Source: Rubrobacter_D sp963840835 (lineage in GTDB: Bacteria; Actinomycetota; Rubrobacteria; Rubrobacterales; Rubrobacteraceae). Taken from it: a DNA stretch of 64,000 nucleotides. The notes below the pieces were generated by a model, which was not told where the DNA came from, did not search any database, and was given only the letters and a program-made list of their open reading frames with translations. The stretch lies in the NCBI GenBank assembly GCA_963840835.1, contig CAWJAM010000016.1:1-64000 (forward strand), read 5' to 3'. Shown in pieces: positions 26,174-35,132 of the stretch; within the stretch, counting starts at the first letter, position 1, and every line of letters begins with the position of its first letter. Position numbers and translations under genes: made by a program.

Positions 26174-27750
26174 CTATCCGGCCACCCTCTCCACGTCAGG
26201 CTCACGCTCGATCTCGCTGGCAAACCTGGCCCTGAGCACGAAGACAGCAACGGCAAGGACAGCCAGTGTCGTGAGCAGGCCGACCGTGATGTTCCTGGTG
26301 AACCCAAGCACGATGTAACCGGCCAAGGATGCTCCAGCACAGACGAGCGCGTACGGTATTTGTGTCGTAACGTGATCGATGAGATGTATGCCTGACCCTA
26401 CGGACGACAGAATCGTGGTGTCGGACAGGGGGGATGTATGGTCCCCGAAGATGGCGCCCGCGAGTACGGCGCCGAAGGCGGGAATCAACAGCGAGAGGTC
26501 AATAGAGACCACGATCCCTGCGGCTATCGGCAGGATCAGACCGAAGGTGCCGAAGGTGCTCCCCAATGAGAAGGAGATGAAACAGGCCAGGACGAACAAG
26601 AGAGCCGGCAGCAGGGAGAACGCCAGGCCACCGCCGATCAGTCCGGCCAGATATTCGCCAACTCCCAGCGAGGCGATAATCTCGGCCGTCATCCACGCCA
26701 GAAACAACACCGCGGCAGCCAGCAACATCGACCTGGCGCCCGACACCGCAGCCGTTGCCACCCGGTTTGCGGGGGTCCTCTTCAACAGTAGCATCGCTCC
26801 TGAAAGAACACACGCTGCCAGGCCGCCATAGAAGAGGGAGATGATCACGTCGGTGTTGGCCAGGATCTGCATTGGAGTTATCGCTCCGTCGGTGTTAGAG
26901 ATGCCGATCCACAGCGCCAAGATCAGGGTGACGCCGATGAGCGTCGCAACCGGCAGGACCAAGTCCCTAACCTTGCCATCCTCTCGCGTCGGCAAGTTCC
27001 GATTAGCCTCACCAGGGACGAACCCATGGGAGGTATCGACCACTTCCCCTTCCTCGACCGCGCGTCTTTCATGCTTGCGCATCGGGCCGAAGTTGAGCCC
27101 GAAGTATGCAACGAAGAATACAAAGAGGATCGCGGTGATCGCGTAGTAGTTCGTCGGGATCGTTCCCAAGAACGCTTCGTAGCCGGAAAATGCGGTGATT
27201 TCGTTTCTGTTCAGGATCTCTGTAATGGTGGCGGCAATGAAGGCGGCCCAGCCGGAGATCGGCACCAGGATGATGACGGGCGCGGCCGTCGAGTCCACGA
27301 TGTAAGAGAGCTTGGCCCGCGAAATGCGATGGGGTCGGTGATCGTCCGGCTGACGTTTCCGCCCACCAGAGAGCTGAAAGCGTCATCGAAGAAGATAACG
27401 ATACCTAGGACATAGGGGACCAGCTGCGCTTGGAAGCGTGTTTTGACCTTGGTGATCGCCCATTCAGAGACGGCCTGGAGGCCGCCCGATATATAGATAA
27501 AGGAAGTCAGCACTCCCAGCAGCACAACGAATGCGAGGATGTACATCTCCTCTGCGATGGCGCCCTCGGCAATGATCAGTCCTCCCGCCACTTCGGCGAT
27601 GAATGAGATGCTGTTGAGGATATTCCATTGACTGTACATCAGTGCGCCGAGGAGGACCCCGATCCCCAGTGCCAGCAGGACCCTCCTGGTGGCGATAGCC
27701 AAGCCGATCGTGACGACCGGCGGAAGAAGTGACAGAATAGACGGTTCCAT
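26174..27750 (-). pseudogene. NhaC-type Na+/H+ antiporter with one frameshift
   Basis: The N-terminal half (from ATG 27750, GGAGG upstream) has helices SLLPPVVTIGLAIATRRVLL, VLLALGIGVLLGALM and LVPYVLGIVIFFDDAFSSLV, the last with the acidic pair DD typical of the NhaC ion site. It runs to NVSRTITDP. Near 27325 the frame changes and the protein resumes AKLSYIVDSTAAPVIILVPI through eight more helices, including FISFSLGSTFGTFGLILPIA and GAIFGDHTSPLSDTTILSSV, both conserved in NhaC. It ends AGYIVLGFTRNITVGLLTTL with a charged tail. Joined length is about 525 aa, which is normal. A single base change would restore it. Confidence 0.8.
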
Positions 27751-27958
27751 TGGTGAGACCTCCTGATTGGCGCGAAGGAGTACTTCGCTTACATCCGAGC
27801 TTCTCCGGTCTGCGCCACGATGTTACGCCGTGGAAACTAACGGAGTGCTCTAAGCTACGTCAGGCTGTCCTGTTCATCAGTCCCCACCTCCTATCCGAAG
27901 GTGCTTGCCGATGAGTAACTTGTACCCAATGGTGCATGATCCAAACTTCCGGCAGTAT
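27751..27958. other. Intergenic region, no gene seen
   Basis: About 200 bases between the antiporter start and the left end of the IS256 element. It presumably holds the antiporter promoter. No palindrome stands out. Confidence 0.35.
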
Positions 27959-29334
27959 GTGTCCTGTCAAGTGTGTAAATCGCTTCGTGCGGTTCCGTAA
28001 GCTCCGCTTCCTCTAGCCGGCCATCAATTCCGGCTGCTCGACCGCCACTTCCTCCTTCCTCTTCAGCTTCGCTAACGATCCGGCGCTGAAGTAGCGCTTG
28101 GAGACCTGCCACTCGTCGTGCTGCTCGCTCAAGATCGCGCCCACGAGCCGTACGACGGCCGCCTCGTTCGGGAATATACCCACCACGTTCGTCCTACGCT
28201 TCACCTCCTTGTTGAGCCTCTCGAGCGGGTTGTTGGACCAGACCTTCTGCCAATGCTCGACCGGGAAGGCTGCGTAGGCCAGTACGTCATCCTCGGCCCC
28301 GTCCATAAGCTCGGCCAGCTTGGGGAAGCGCAGACGAAAACCGTCCGCGACCCTGCGCCATTGTTCGCAGGCACTTTCAGCCTCCGGCTGGGCGAAGACG
28401 GTGCGGATGGTGGCGCCAACCATCTGCTGAGCCGCCTTCGGAACCAAAGAGAGAGCGTTGCGCATGAAATGCACCCGGCAGCGCTGCCACGAGGCGCCCT
28501 GCACAACCTTCTCGATGGCACTCTTGAGCCCTTGGTGGGCGTCACTGGTCACCAGTCTCACCCCTGAGAGACCCCTGGCGACCAACGAGCGCAGGAAAGC
28601 GCTCCAGAACGCCCCGTCCTCGCTCGGGCCCACGTCCAAGCCCAATACCTCCCGCTCGCCAGTCTCTGCCTTCACGCCGACAGCGATCACCACCGCCATG
28701 GAAACCACGCGGCCGTCCTGGCGGGCCTTGACGTAGGTGGCGTCGATCCAGACGTAGGGGTAGGCGCCCTCAAGCGGCCGGTTGCGGAAGCGCCCAACCT
28801 CCTCGTCCAGCTCCTCGCAAAGCGTGCTGACCCGGCTCTTGGAGATGCCTGTCATCCCGAGGGCCTTCACCAGCTCGTCGACCTTGCGCGTTGAGACCCC
28901 GTGCACGTACGCTTCCTGCACCACCGCGGATAGGGCCCTCTCGGCCCGCCTTCTCGGTTCTAGCAGCGAGGGGAAATAACTTGAGTCCCTCACCCTGGGC
29001 ACCTTGAGCTCGATCGCGCCCGCCCGCGTGTCCCAGGTCCTTTCCCTGTAACCGTTGCGCTGGCCACTGCGCCCCTCGGTTCGCTCGTGACGGGCGGCGC
29101 CTATGTGCTCCTCGACCTCCATCTCCATGAGCGCCTGCGAGAGCGCCTGGACGCCCTCCTTCAGGAAGTCCGCGTCGAGCTCCATCTGCGCCTTGCGCAA
29201 CAGCTCCGCTAACCCTATCCTCAACTCATCGGCCATCGTGCCTCCTTCTCGGTAGATTGGACTCTTCCGAATTAGGAACCACACGATGGCCGTCCTTGTC
29301 AACGGCCTACCCTTTTACACACTTCCGCGGACAC
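27959..29334 (-). mobile_element. IS256-family insertion sequence
   Basis: A 1.38-kb element. Related ends: GTGTCCTGTCAAGTGTGTAA on the left and, on the other strand, GTGTCCGCGGAAGTGTGTAA on the right. I see no convincing 8-base target duplication, so either the insertion is old or flanks were lost. Confidence 0.75.
28013..29236 (-). CDS. IS256-family transposase, apparently intact
   Basis: 407 aa when started at MADELRIGLAELLRKAQMEL, directly behind GGAGGCACG; the frame is open 22 codons further upstream but those lie in the terminal repeat. It has the mutator-type order: FLKEGVQALSQALMEMEVEE, GYRERTWDTRAGAIELKVPR and KSRVSTLCEELDE. The catalytic Asp lies in YVWIDATYVKARQDG, the second Asp in VRLVTSDAHQGL with CRVHFMRNAL, and the Glu in NPLERLNKEVKRRTNVVGIF. 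No stop or shift interrupts it, so it may still be active, unlike the other transposases here. Confidence 0.92.
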   Translation of the reverse strand: MADELRIGLAELLRKAQMELDADFLKEGVQALSQALMEMEVEEHIGAARHERTEGRSGQRNGYRERTWDTRAGAIELKVPRVRDSSYFPSLLEPRRRAERALSAVVQEAYVHGVSTRKVDELVKALGMTGISKSRVSTLCEELDEEVGRFRNRPLEGAYPYVWIDATYVKARQDGRVVSMAVVIAVGVKAETGEREVLGLDVGPSEDGAFWSAFLRSLVARGLSGVRLVTSDAHQGLKSAIEKVVQGASWQRCRVHFMRNALSLVPKAAQQMVGATIRTVFAQPEAESACEQWRRVADGFRLRFPKLAELMDGAEDDVLAYAAFPVEHWQKVWSNNPLERLNKEVKRRTNVVGIFPNEAAVVRLVGAILSEQHDEWQVSKRYFSAGSLAKLKRKEEVAVEQPELMAG

Positions 29335-29521
29335 TACCTTCCTGCAAATCCTCCTCAAGATAGGTGGCTCCTAGCCCGATCGTCCGAGAACAGCCTCGCG
29401 ACGATATTTCTGTGAAGCTCGCACGGATGACGTGTCAACTTCTAGTACTACGTTCTCTCAGCCGGACACGCCGCCTCTATGGAAGGGACCTAGACACTGA
29501 CTACGCGCAATCCACGGACTC
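29335..29521. other. Intergenic region, no gene seen
   Basis: About 190 bases between IS256 and junction copy C without recognisable coding or repeat content. Confidence 0.35.
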
Positions 29522-29687
29522 CTGACCCTACTTGACCCTAACCCGCACGCAATACCCTGCTATGGTGGGCAATCCAGGGAACAGAGAAACTCCTTATTTA
29601 TACGGGTTTTGCAACACCTCTGCAACGCCTGAGCATGACACACTCGTAGCTGGAGCAGGGGTGAGCGGTTCGAGTCCGCTCGTCGGC
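29522..29687 (+). repeat. tRNA-derived integration junction, copy C
   Basis: The left boxes are degenerate (CTGACCCTACTTGACCCTAA instead of paired TGACACCA), but the 11-base step is kept. The leader (GCACGCAATACC...CTGCAACGCCTGAG) and the tRNA part (CACTCGTAGCTGGAGC, GTGAGCGG-TTCGAGT-CCGCT, CGTCGGC) follow. The anticodon-loop 3' side (CTCGTAGC) has diverged. A hairpin AGCCTCG...CGAGGCT (29731-29753) stands shortly behind. Confidence 0.7.
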
Positions 29688-29931
29688 ACTTCGCAATTGG
29701 CTGAATAGCCTAGTACGCCGAAAGAAGTAAAGCCTCGGCATTGTGTCGAGGCTCTTGCGGGTGTTGCGCTACCTCAAGGAGCGACTAAGGTCTGAGTACG
29801 TGAAGGTGGTGCGGTCATGATTGCTCCTTACCATTTGATGTAGCGGGTCCCCACTAAGCTGCTTACGGCCGCGAGGCCTCACGGCTGGTAGCATGCGAGA
29901 CACTTACTGTGGTCTGAAGAAGGAGGAAAGT

Positions 29932-30252
29932 ATGACAGACTACCTGCCTGAGGTTTACCAGAACTTCGAGCGTCGCTTCCCGGCGGTGAAGGAAGCCTTC
30001 GACGCCTTAGGTGCTGCTGAGCACGACGCCGGACCTTTGGGTGAGAGGGAACGCCGCCTGATCAAGCTTGGGATAGCCGTGGGCGCAGAGTCAGAAGGCG
30101 CCGTGCGTTCGCATGTGCGCAAGCTGCTCGGCATCGGAGTTTCTGAGGCGGAGATCCTGCATGCCATCGTCCTCGCCCTCACTACCATCGGTTTCCCTGC
30201 TACCAACGCGGCTCTGAGCTGGGCCGAAGAAGTCTTGTCCGAAGAAATTTGA
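29932..30252 (+). CDS. Carboxymuconolactone-decarboxylase-family protein
   Basis: 106 aa starting at MTDYLPEVYQNF behind GAAGGAGGAAAG. It has the family core: LGERERRLIKLGIAVGAESE, then GAVRSHVRKLLGIGVSEAEI and ALTTIGFPATNAALSWAEEV. The CxxC pair of AhpD-type peroxidases is absent, so it is not a thiol peroxidase of that type. Small members of this family occur next to aromatic-degradation genes or alone; this one is alone between two junction copies. Function is not determined. Confidence 0.86.
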   Translation: MTDYLPEVYQNFERRFPAVKEAFDALGAAEHDAGPLGERERRLIKLGIAVGAESEGAVRSHVRKLLGIGVSEAEILHAIVLALTTIGFPATNAALSWAEEVLSEEI

Positions 30253-30320
30253 TGAGAGTCTTACAGTGATGCTGCCCTGGAGCCGAATCACCTGGGTGAA
30301 TAGAGGCGAGCGCGAAAAGC
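30253..30320. repeat. CTATTCACC repeat fragment on the minus strand
   Basis: AATCACCTGGGTGAATAGAG (30287-30306) is the reverse complement of the repeat's left end. The IS5 element begins just behind it. Confidence 0.4.
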
Positions 30321-30323
30321 TTA

Positions 30324-31281
30324 GAGCTTCCGTCAATAGGGCTCATGGTCGTCGGGATGGTCGCCCCTCCCAGCGGTAGCGTCTCCAGCCTTCTCGGATG
30401 AGCCGCCTTACGATGATGACCACCTCAGAGAACGACACCCAGAAGTCGATCACCCTCCCCACTCGCTCCGTGCACCATACGAGCTTCTTGTGGGCGTTGT
30501 GCCACGCGCTCGTCCTCTCTACCACCCATCGGATCGTTGCCCAATAAGGCGCGGGCTTACCCTTCCCAGAGATCTCCCACCCTAGCCCCAGCTCCCGAAG
30601 GCGCTCGCGGGTCAGAAGCGAGTCGTAGCCGCGATCCAGATGCACGCTCGCCCCCTCGGGCAGCCCTCCCACCGACTCGGAGGCATGCTCAAGGGTAGGG
30701 ACCACAAGCGGCGAGTCGTGGCGGCCGGCCGGTTCGGTGACGCCCCCTATGGGGATGCCGTTCGCGTCCACCGCCGTGGAGCGCTTGATGCCTCCTTTTC
30801 CCCTATCCACCGGGCTCCTTCCGGCCTTCTCCCCTCCACAAGGGGCCTTGGTGATGCAGCCGTCCACCGCCACCTCCGAGAGCTCCAACCCGATGAGGCG
30901 GTCGTAGGCCTCCAGGCAGATGGCGCCTGAGTCGATCCATAACCCCGAGCTCTATCCACTCGTCCCGCCTGCGACGCAGGGTGCTCTCCGAGCACTCCTC
31001 GTCGGCGATCCTGTGGTAGGCGCAGCCGAAGACGAGCACCTGCACCAGCTTCTCGAAGACGACCCTCTCGGGGACACGCGAGCGGTGGCATCCGAGCGGA
31101 TGGTCGGAGCGGTGCTCGGGAAGTAGGGCCGAAAACTGTTGCCAGATGGGCTCGATGAGGTAAGGTTCGAGTGCGGGCACGGGGTATGCTCCTTCCGTTC
31201 GGGAAGCGTAGAGAACTCCCCGAATGATGGAGCATCCGTGCCCGTTTTACACCTAGACGCACTCCCTATTGACGGAAGCTC
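30324..31281 (-). mobile_element. IS5-family insertion sequence with target duplication
   Basis: A 958-base element with perfect 18-base inverted repeats: GAGCTTCCGTCAATAGGG at 30324-30341 and its complement at 31264-31281. It is flanked by a direct TTA duplication (30321-30323, 31282-31284). It sits in the leader of junction copy D, whose remainder (GATAAGCAG...) continues to its right. The clean ends show that this insertion is recent compared with the decay around it. Confidence 0.88.
30343..31180 (-). CDS. IS5-family transposase in two overlapping frames
   Basis: Frame 1 starts MPALEPYLIEPIWQQFSALL with the N-terminal domain (FEKLVQVLVFGCAYHRIADE, STLRRRRDEWIELGVMDRLR). Frame 2 continues ICLEAYDRLIGLELSEVAVD, with catalytic Asp in VAVDGCITKAP, then GIKRSTAVDANGIPIGGVTE and the second Asp in VHLDRGYDS. 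It ends WVVERTSAWHNAHKKLVWCT, carrying the Glu in RWVVERT. The frame change near 30925-30945 lies where related IS5/IS427 elements use programmed frameshifting, so this can be a functional two-frame transposase. The ends and duplication support recent activity. Confidence 0.8.
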
Positions 31282-31379
31282 TTAGATAAGCAGATTTCTA
31301 ACTCCAGCCAACGCCGGGAAAATGTCGCTACTAATTCGTAATGAGCACGGGTAAGCGGTTCGAGTCCGCTCGTCGGCTC
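31282..31379 (+). repeat. tRNA-derived integration junction, copy D (split by IS5)
   Basis: AATTCGTAATGAGCACGGGT precedes the T-arm AGCGG-TTCGAGT-CCGCT and CGTCGGC. The leader to its left was displaced by the IS5 insertion; only TTAGATAAGCAGATTTCTAA... remains on this side. The sequence behind (TCTCTTTTTCTTGCG) resembles that behind copy B. Confidence 0.72.
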
Positions 31380-31602
31380 TCTTTTTCTTGCGATTTGCAG
31401 GGAAACGTCGAGCAGAAGGAGTGTTCTCCGAAGTCCAGGAAGAAACTTCAAGAACAGTACAGTGGACTCGGGCAGCTTACCCTCTCCATGGAGTATGATG
31501 CCGTTGTTATGCAGCCGCAGATCTGCATAGGAAGGTGGGACCGGTCACCTCCTCAATCACTTACGTGAGATACGAGTCCCCAGTTTTGGGAGGTTAGCCC
31601 AC
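31380..31602. other. Upstream region of the sugar-acid operon
   Basis: About 220 bases without a gene. A GAGGTTAG stretch precedes the kinase start. No regulator gene or obvious palindrome is present. Confidence 0.35.
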
Positions 31603-33084
31603 ATGGAGCGTGGTCCGTCAAAGGAAGGAGCCTCGGGGCGTCCGATGGACGAGCGAGGGTATCTGGCCTCGCAGCTGCCCGAGCTGCGCATCGAGGGGGC
31701 CTTGGACGAGATCCGGAAGCGGGTCGTGGAGAGCGGGAGGCGCGTGGTCGTCCTTGACGATGACCCGACCGGCGTTCAGAGCGTGCACGGCGTGCCGGTC
31801 CTTACCACCTGGGTGGTCGAAGACCTGCGCTGGGCGCTTGAACAGACGAGCCCGACGTTCTTCGTGCTCACCAACTCCCGCAGCCTCCCCGAGGAGGAGG
31901 CCGTCGCCCTGAACCGGGAGATCGCCCTGAACCTCTCGGAGGCCGCCGAGCCGCGGACGGACTTCGATGTCGTGAGCCGCAGCGACTCGACTTTGCGCGG
32001 CCACTACCCGGCGGAGACCGACGCGCTGGCGGAGACGCTTGAGGAGGGTGGACGCGGGCCCGACGGTCTCATCATCTGTCCGGCGTTCTTCGAAGCCGGC
32101 AGGATCACGGTGGACGACGTCCACTGGGTGCGCCAAGACGGCGAGCTGGTCCCGGCGGGACAAACGGAGTTCGCTTCCGACCACACCTTCGGCTACCACG
32201 CCTCGGATCTCAAGGCGTGGGTCGAGGAGAAAACCGGGGGACGCATCAAGGCCCACGAGGTTGTGAGCGTGGGCCTCGCCGACCTCCGCGAGGGTGGTCC
32301 CGAACGTGTCCTGGAGCTCCTCGAGGAGGCGAGCGGAGGGATACCGGTGGTGATCAACGCTGCGTCCCACGCGGACCTCGAGGTCTTTGTGCTGGGGCTG
32401 CTGGCGGCGGAGGAGGGGGGCAAACGCTTCCTCTACCGCACAGGGCCGTCCTTCCTGAGGGCGCGCGGGGGCATCACCGAGCCGAAGGTCCTCGGACCCG
32501 AGGATCTGTATCGCAAGAGGCCTAAAGAGGGACACGGGCTCGTTTTGGTCGGCTCCTACGTGCCCACGACCACCCGCCAGCTCGAAGGAGCGCTCGCGCT
32601 CGAGGGGATACGCGGCGTGGAGATGTCGGTGCTGCGGCTCCTGGAGCCCGAGAGCAGGGAGGGGGAGCTGGGACGGGTGGCGGAGGAGGTCAACGGTTCT
32701 CTGGCTTCGTCGGAGGTCGTCGTCTACACCAGCCGCGAGCTCGTAACTGCCGGTAAGGCAGGGAGCGCAGGTCTTTCGAACTTCGAGATCGGGGCGGCAG
32801 TCTCGGGCGCTCTGGTCGAGGTGATGAGGCGGGTGGACCGGGCGCTGCCGCTCTCCTTCGTGGTGGCGAAAGGCGGGATCACGTCCAGCGACATCGCCAC
32901 GAAGGGGCTCGAGGTACGGAGGGCCGAGGTCGCGGGGCCACTCTTGCCTCCGGGGATCGTGCCGGTCTGGATCCTACCGGAGGAGAACGACTTCCCGGGG
33001 CTACCGTACGTGATCTTCCCTGGCAACGTCGGTGGCCCGGATTCTTTGGCCCAGGCAATAGAGATCCTGCGGGGAGAGCGCTAG
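31603..33084 (+). CDS. Four-carbon acid sugar kinase (OtnK/DtnK family)
   Basis: 493 aa; it could also start at MDERGYLASQL (codon 15). It phosphorylates C4 sugar acids such as threonate, erythronate or their 2-keto forms. Family motifs: RVVVLDDDPTGVQSVHGVPV (the nucleotide- and substrate-site DDDPTGxQ), FFVLTNSRSLPEEEA and VVSRSDSTLRGHYPAE. Later come GLIICPAFFEAGRIT and, in the C-terminal ATP domain, FVVAKGGITSSDIATKGLEV with PGNVGGPDSL. The length is full. It is followed by an aldolase and a dehydrogenase of the same pathway type, which supports the reading. Confidence 0.92.
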   Translation: MERGPSKEGASGRPMDERGYLASQLPELRIEGALDEIRKRVVESGRRVVVLDDDPTGVQSVHGVPVLTTWVVEDLRWALEQTSPTFFVLTNSRSLPEEEAVALNREIALNLSEAAEPRTDFDVVSRSDSTLRGHYPAETDALAETLEEGGRGPDGLIICPAFFEAGRITVDDVHWVRQDGELVPAGQTEFASDHTFGYHASDLKAWVEEKTGGRIKAHEVVSVGLADLREGGPERVLELLEEASGGIPVVINAASHADLEVFVLGLLAAEEGGKRFLYRTGPSFLRARGGITEPKVLGPEDLYRKRPKEGHGLVLVGSYVPTTTRQLEGALALEGIRGVEMSVLRLLEPESREGELGRVAEEVNGSLASSEVVVYTSRELVTAGKAGSAGLSNFEIGAAVSGALVEVMRRVDRALPLSFVVAKGGITSSDIATKGLEVRRAEVAGPLLPPGIVPVWILPEENDFPGLPYVIFPGNVGGPDSLAQAIEILRGER

Positions 33085-33131
33085 TGACTCCAGAGGCCTG
33101 TGTACGAGGACGCGAAGGAGGCACAAGATCG

Positions 33132-33776
33132 GTGGAAACCGCAACGGAAACCAGGTTCGGAGCGATGCTGAGCCGGGCGCAAGAAACAGGCCGGGCCGTC
33201 GGTGCGTTCACCTGCTACGACTTCCTGGGCTTCGAGGCTGTGGTCCGGGCGGCAGAGTCCTATCGTGCGCCGGTGATCGTACTCGTGAGCCCCTCGTCCT
33301 TCAGGGCGGCGGGCGTCTCGTGTGGGCCTTCGGAGCCGCGGCCAAAGCCTCCTCGGTCGAGATCCTCGTGCAGCTCGACCACCGAGCCGAGCGAAGCCGA
33401 GGAGTTTGTCAAGCAGAGCGGCGTGGACTGCCTCGCGGTCGCGTTTGGCAACGTCCACGGCCACTACTCTGGCACACCTGAGCTCGACTGGGGTAGGCTC
33501 GAGGAGGTGCGGGGTCGGATCTCTGCTTCCCTCTCCCTGCATGGCGCCTCGGGGCTGCCCGAGGCTGATCTCGAGCGGGCAGTCTCGCGAGGGGTAGCCA
33601 AGTTCAACGTCAACACCGAACTCAGGACGGCGTATTTTCGGCGCCTCGGGGAGGATCTCAGCGTGAAGGCTGCTACGGTCAACCTCAAGGGTTTAGGCGA
33701 CGGCGTCGTGGAGGCGGTGCAGGAGGTGGTGGGGGCGAAGCTTTCCGCCTTCGGCTGGACGAGAGAGGAGGCGTAG
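33132..33776 (+). pseudogene. Class II fructose/tagatose-bisphosphate-type aldolase with internal deletion
   Basis: The GTG 33132 start (AGGAGGCACAAG upstream) gives FGAMLSRAQETGRAVGAFTC and FEAVVRAAESYRAPVIVLVS. Between 33308 and 33395 the reading shifts and returns (true text LVWAFGAAAKASSVEILVQL and DH). Then about 50 residues, including the HxxxH-type zinc region after LDH, are missing before AEEFVKQSGVDCLAVAFGNV. The end is normal: LSLHGASGLPEADLERAVSR, GVAKFNVNTELRTAYFRRLG. 215 residues remain of about 280. Without the metal-binding stretch it should be inactive. It is spaced 47 bases after the kinase. Confidence 0.75.
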
Positions 33777-33779
33777 GCT

Positions 33780-34667
33780 ATGGAACGCTTGGCGTTCGTG
33801 GGACTGGGGGCGATGGGTTCCCCCATGGCGAAGAGGCTCATAGGCGTGGGCTTCGAGCTCAAGGTCTTCGATGTACTCGACGAGCGCACCCATCCCCTCA
33901 TCGAGCTAGGGGCCGTAAGCGCCGCCTCCCTCGGAGAGGTGGCAGAAGGCACCGAGGCGCTCGTCCTCATGGTGGCGAACGCCGAGCAGGCGGAGGGTGT
34001 CCTTTTCGGCGAGAGGGGCGCCGCCGAGGCGCTCCCCGAGGGCGCGGCCGTAGTTGTCATGAGCACCATAGGACCCGAGGCGGTTCGCGAGCTCGCCGAC
34101 GCTCTAGCCGAGCGTGGCCTACGGACTCTGGACGCGCCTGTGAGCGGGGGCGTGGCGCGGGCGGAGAAGGGGGACCTCCTAATAATGGCCGGGGGACCGG
34201 AAGACCTCTTTGAGGAGCTGCGCCCAGTCCTGGGAGCGATGGGCTCGAGCGTCGCGCACTGCGGCGCACGGGTGGGCGACGGGCAGGCCGTAAAGCTCGT
34301 GAACCAGCTCCTCTGCGGGGTGCACATCGCGGCGGCGGGAGAGGCACTGGCCTACGCCGAGGCTCTGGACCTGGACCCGCGCTTCGTTTTCGAGACGATC
34401 CGGCACGGTGCCGCCAACTCCTTTATGCTCGAGGATCGCGGCGAGCGGATGCTTAACGAGGAGTTTGTTCCCCCCAAGAGTGCTTTGGACATCTTCGTCA
34501 AGGACATGAACCTGGTACGCAAGACCGCCGAGGAGCAGGGCTTCGAGACCCCGCTGTCCTCCGCAGCGTTGGAGCTGTATCTGGCAGGTAAAGAGGCGGG
34601 CATGGGCACCGAGGACGACTCCGGGGTCATCCGCATGTTCCGGCAGCGGTCGGCCAAGGGCAAGTGA
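33780..34667 (+). CDS. 3-hydroxyisobutyrate-type dehydrogenase (L-threonate dehydrogenase-like)
   Basis: 295 aa. N-terminal Rossmann motif LAFVGLGAMGSPMAKRLIGV, substrate motif LDAPVSGGVARAEKGDLLIM and the catalytic Lys in GDGQAVKLVNQLLCGVHIAA. The C-terminal helical domain ends with the family pattern FVKDMNLVRKTAEEQGFETP. It starts three bases after the aldolase stop. Together with the C4-acid kinase this matches the LtnD-OtnK arrangement for oxidation and phosphorylation of threonate-like acids. Substrate identity is inferred from the neighbours and could also be another beta-hydroxyacid. Confidence 0.9.
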   Translation: MERLAFVGLGAMGSPMAKRLIGVGFELKVFDVLDERTHPLIELGAVSAASLGEVAEGTEALVLMVANAEQAEGVLFGERGAAEALPEGAAVVVMSTIGPEAVRELADALAERGLRTLDAPVSGGVARAEKGDLLIMAGGPEDLFEELRPVLGAMGSSVAHCGARVGDGQAVKLVNQLLCGVHIAAAGEALAYAEALDLDPRFVFETIRHGAANSFMLEDRGERMLNEEFVPPKSALDIFVKDMNLVRKTAEEQGFETPLSSAALELYLAGKEAGMGTEDDSGVIRMFRQRSAKGK

Positions 34668-34893
34668 GGGCTGGAAGCGGACGCGGTGCGCACGATGAAC
34701 CGCCAGAGTCATCCCCGAATCGGGCAGAGCCGGGGCCTGGCTTCGGTACTCTATCTGCGTACCCTGAAGGCCCGCGGGTACGGGCGCGTGCGCCGTTACG
34801 CCGGGGGCTCGAGGAGTGGGCACACGCAGGTTACCCGCTTACCGGCGAAGGCACCGTGTAACTGAAATAGAGCTACGAAGGAGGAGACGCTAA
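34668..34893. other. Intergenic region, no gene seen
   Basis: About 225 bases with an open frame of 65 codons that shows no family-like sequence. The good ribosome site AAGGAGGAGACGC at 34877 precedes the broken msrA. Confidence 0.3.
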
Positions 34894-35105
34894 TGGTGCT
34901 ATGGGACGCGGGGCTTCACACCGAACCCGCCCTACGAGGAGGTGTGCAGCGGCCGAACCGGACACTCTGAGGTGTGTTCTTCGTTTTCGACCCCGAGAAG
35001 GTCTCCTACCGGCATTTGAAGATATTCTGGGGACCCACGAACCCTGACACCTGTTAGGGAATGGCACCGCGAGCACATGGGATCCCGCAGCGCCGCCCGG
35101 CAAGC
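34894..35105 (+). pseudogene. msrA: Methionine sulfoxide reductase A remnant
   Basis: Behind a strong ribosome site, ATG 34894 is followed almost at once by the middle of MsrA: GFTPNPPYEEVCSGRTGHSE. A shift gives VFFVFDPEKVSYRHL and KIFW. The catalytic N-terminal GCFW segment is missing, as is most of the C-terminus. At least one stop follows (PDTC then TAG). The join of the start region to the middle indicates a deletion of about 50 codons. Confidence 0.65.
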
Positions 35106-35132
35106 AGTGACGCCGGTTCGAAGAGAACCAAG

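Noticed and set aside
27959..29334. 8-base target duplication for IS256
   Set aside because: The flanks (GGCAGTAT and TACCTTCC) do not match.
31618..32535. 305-codon minus frame opposite the C4-acid kinase
   Set aside because: Antisense frame in a high-GC gene; the kinase motifs are on the + strand.
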